From an uncultured Clostridia bacterium (GTDB lineage: Bacteria > Bacillota_A > Clostridia > TANB77 > CAG-508), in the NCBI GenBank assembly GCA_947625985.1, contig CANQQF010000029.1, positions 1-15,528 of the forward strand: a stretch of DNA of 15,528 nucleotides, given 5' to 3'. Position 1 is the stretch's first letter, and the number at the start of each line of letters is the position of its first letter. The notes beneath the pieces were generated by a model that ran no database searches, had not been told where the DNA came from, and saw only the letters and a list, made by a program, of their open reading frames with translations. Below are positions 14,951 through 15,528 of the stretch, piece by piece. A program made the position numbers and the translations under genes.

Positions 14951-14979
14951 AAAAACTAGGAATTTTTCCTAGTTTTTTT
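14951..14979. terminator. Bidirectional terminator after the nuclease gene
   Basis: A perfect 12-bp stem (14951-14962 with 14966-14977) with a TTT loop is followed by T-runs on the plus strand and a matching A-run on the other side, serving the converging gene that ends at 15044 as well. Confidence 0.88.
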
Positions 14980-15043
14980 CATTATAAATCCTTTTCATTT
15001 TAAGATTATTAATTAATATTTGGAAATTTATTTATATTATATT

Positions 15044-15349
15044 TTATTTAATCTGTATATCTGTATAATAGATAATTTCTTTTCCTAATTTTTTCGCATA
15101 TTCTATTTCTTTTTTTGTACTATTTCCAATATAATTATTCACATCTACTACCAATATTGCATCAGATAATTCTATTCTTTTAAAATGTTCTTCTTTTAAT
15201 TTTTTTAATTGCTTATTTGTTCTTTCATGATTTTTTAATACAGGATAAACAGGTGTAAGAATACAAATACCTTTTAGTGCCATTTTTTCTGCGATATACA
15301 TCATTTCTTTTTTAAACTTAAAACTTCCACATAATGTTATTATTTTCAT
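15044..15349 (-). CDS. Small nucleoside 2-deoxyribosyltransferase-like protein
   Basis: Compact Rossmann-like protein (101 aa) of the nucleoside deoxyribosyltransferase superfamily; a role in nucleotide salvage or nucleotide-signal processing is possible but unproven. It shows the family layout: ITLCGSF (4-10) at the first strand, EEHFKRIELSDAILVVDV (53-70), and YIGNSTKKEIEYA (73-85) with the likely catalytic or binding Glu 81. It is shorter than the biochemically studied enzymes (about 150 aa) but usual for the small phage- and host-encoded group. I use the ATG at 15349. The ATG at 15361 lies in the ribosome binding site GGAGAG, and the family begins close to the first strand. Single gene, minus strand. 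Confidence 0.75.
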   Translation of the reverse strand: MKIITLCGSFKFKKEMMYIAEKMALKGICILTPVYPVLKNHERTNKQLKKLKEEHFKRIELSDAILVVDVNNYIGNSTKKEIEYAKKLGKEIIYYTDIQIK

Positions 15350-15381
15350 TAAACTCTCCATTATATCATAAAATCAATTTA

Positions 15382-15410
15382 TTTATACCATAAATAACTA
15401 GTAAAATCAA
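15382..15410 (-). promoter_or_regulatory. Promoter of the deoxyribosyltransferase-like gene
   Basis: On the minus strand: -35 TTGATT (15410-15405), exactly 17 bp, -10 TATAAA (15387-15382) preceded by TG at the extended position. The predicted start is near 15375. The rest of the gap to 15528 shows no gene. TGATATAAT near 15504-15512 (plus) could be an extended -10 for a gene beyond the edge. Confidence 0.7.
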
Positions 15411-15528
15411 TGTTTTATATATTTTATAATATCATTAACTTATTTTATGAATATAGGTTTACAATAGATATGTCACACTAAGATATAAAAAAGGAAATAC
15501 CAATATGATATAATGTTTTTAACCACAA

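Noticed and set aside
15491..15512. Start of a new plus-strand gene near the right edge (AAGGAA then ATG)
   Set aside because: The ATG is followed by ATA and then TAA, so no reading frame exists in the window.
1..15528. CRISPR array, insertion sequence or prophage genes
   Set aside because: No regularly spaced repeat-spacer units, transposase, integrase or phage structural genes are visible in the window.

Overview
The window is AT-rich and reads as a chromosomal stretch from a low-GC Gram-positive (Bacillota, most likely Clostridia). The evidence is the strong AGGAGG-type ribosome binding sites, near-consensus sigma-A promoters with 17-bp spacers, the radA-disA pair, a membrane-anchored cyclophilin, an Mbl-like MreB, a clostridial MtaB and a CCA-encoding tRNA-His. 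The species cannot be named from the sequence.

Layout. Positions 1-443 hold, on the minus strand, tRNA-His(GTG) with its own promoter, followed by two 5' fragments of a tRNA-Gln gene, one of which breaks off inside the anticodon arm. From 3747 down to 444 runs a minus-strand operon: radA, disA (c-di-AMP synthase) and a membrane-anchored peptidyl-prolyl isomerase. Upstream of it is a small unrecognised gene (3838-4215) with two pairs of internal repeats and its own promoter. Upstream of that is the minus-strand operon mreB/mbl-mtaB (6649 to 4324). Divergent from mreB is the plus-strand operon tsaE-tsaB-rimI (6771-8365), which ends at a bidirectional terminator. On its other side is a convergent minus-strand operon (12895 to 8389): a YgjP-type metallopeptidase, an ABC ATPase and a large FtsX-type permease with a long extracellular coiled coil. 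The right end (12966-15528) holds three single genes: a secreted or membrane-anchored FxLYD-like protein, a DUF1016/YhcG-type PDDEXK nuclease, and a small nucleoside-deoxyribosyltransferase-like protein.

How the parts connect. TsaE and TsaB help make t6A37 of tRNA, and MtaB on the opposite strand turns t6A into ms2t6A. One divergent promoter region therefore serves successive steps in the modification of the same base. RadA and DisA are a known physical and functional pair.

Most interesting signal. Two arrays of the hexamer TGTWAH repeat with an exact 11-bp period, which is the WalR (YycF) consensus TGTWAH-N5-TGTWAH. One array of four perfect half-sites runs from the -10 into the leader of mreB. 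The other, three perfect half-sites plus degenerate ones, lies just upstream of the promoter of the unrecognised repeat protein. This suggests a small cell-wall regulon in which that protein is an undescribed member. The tsaE promoter also places its predicted start at the A of the start codon, implying a leaderless mRNA.
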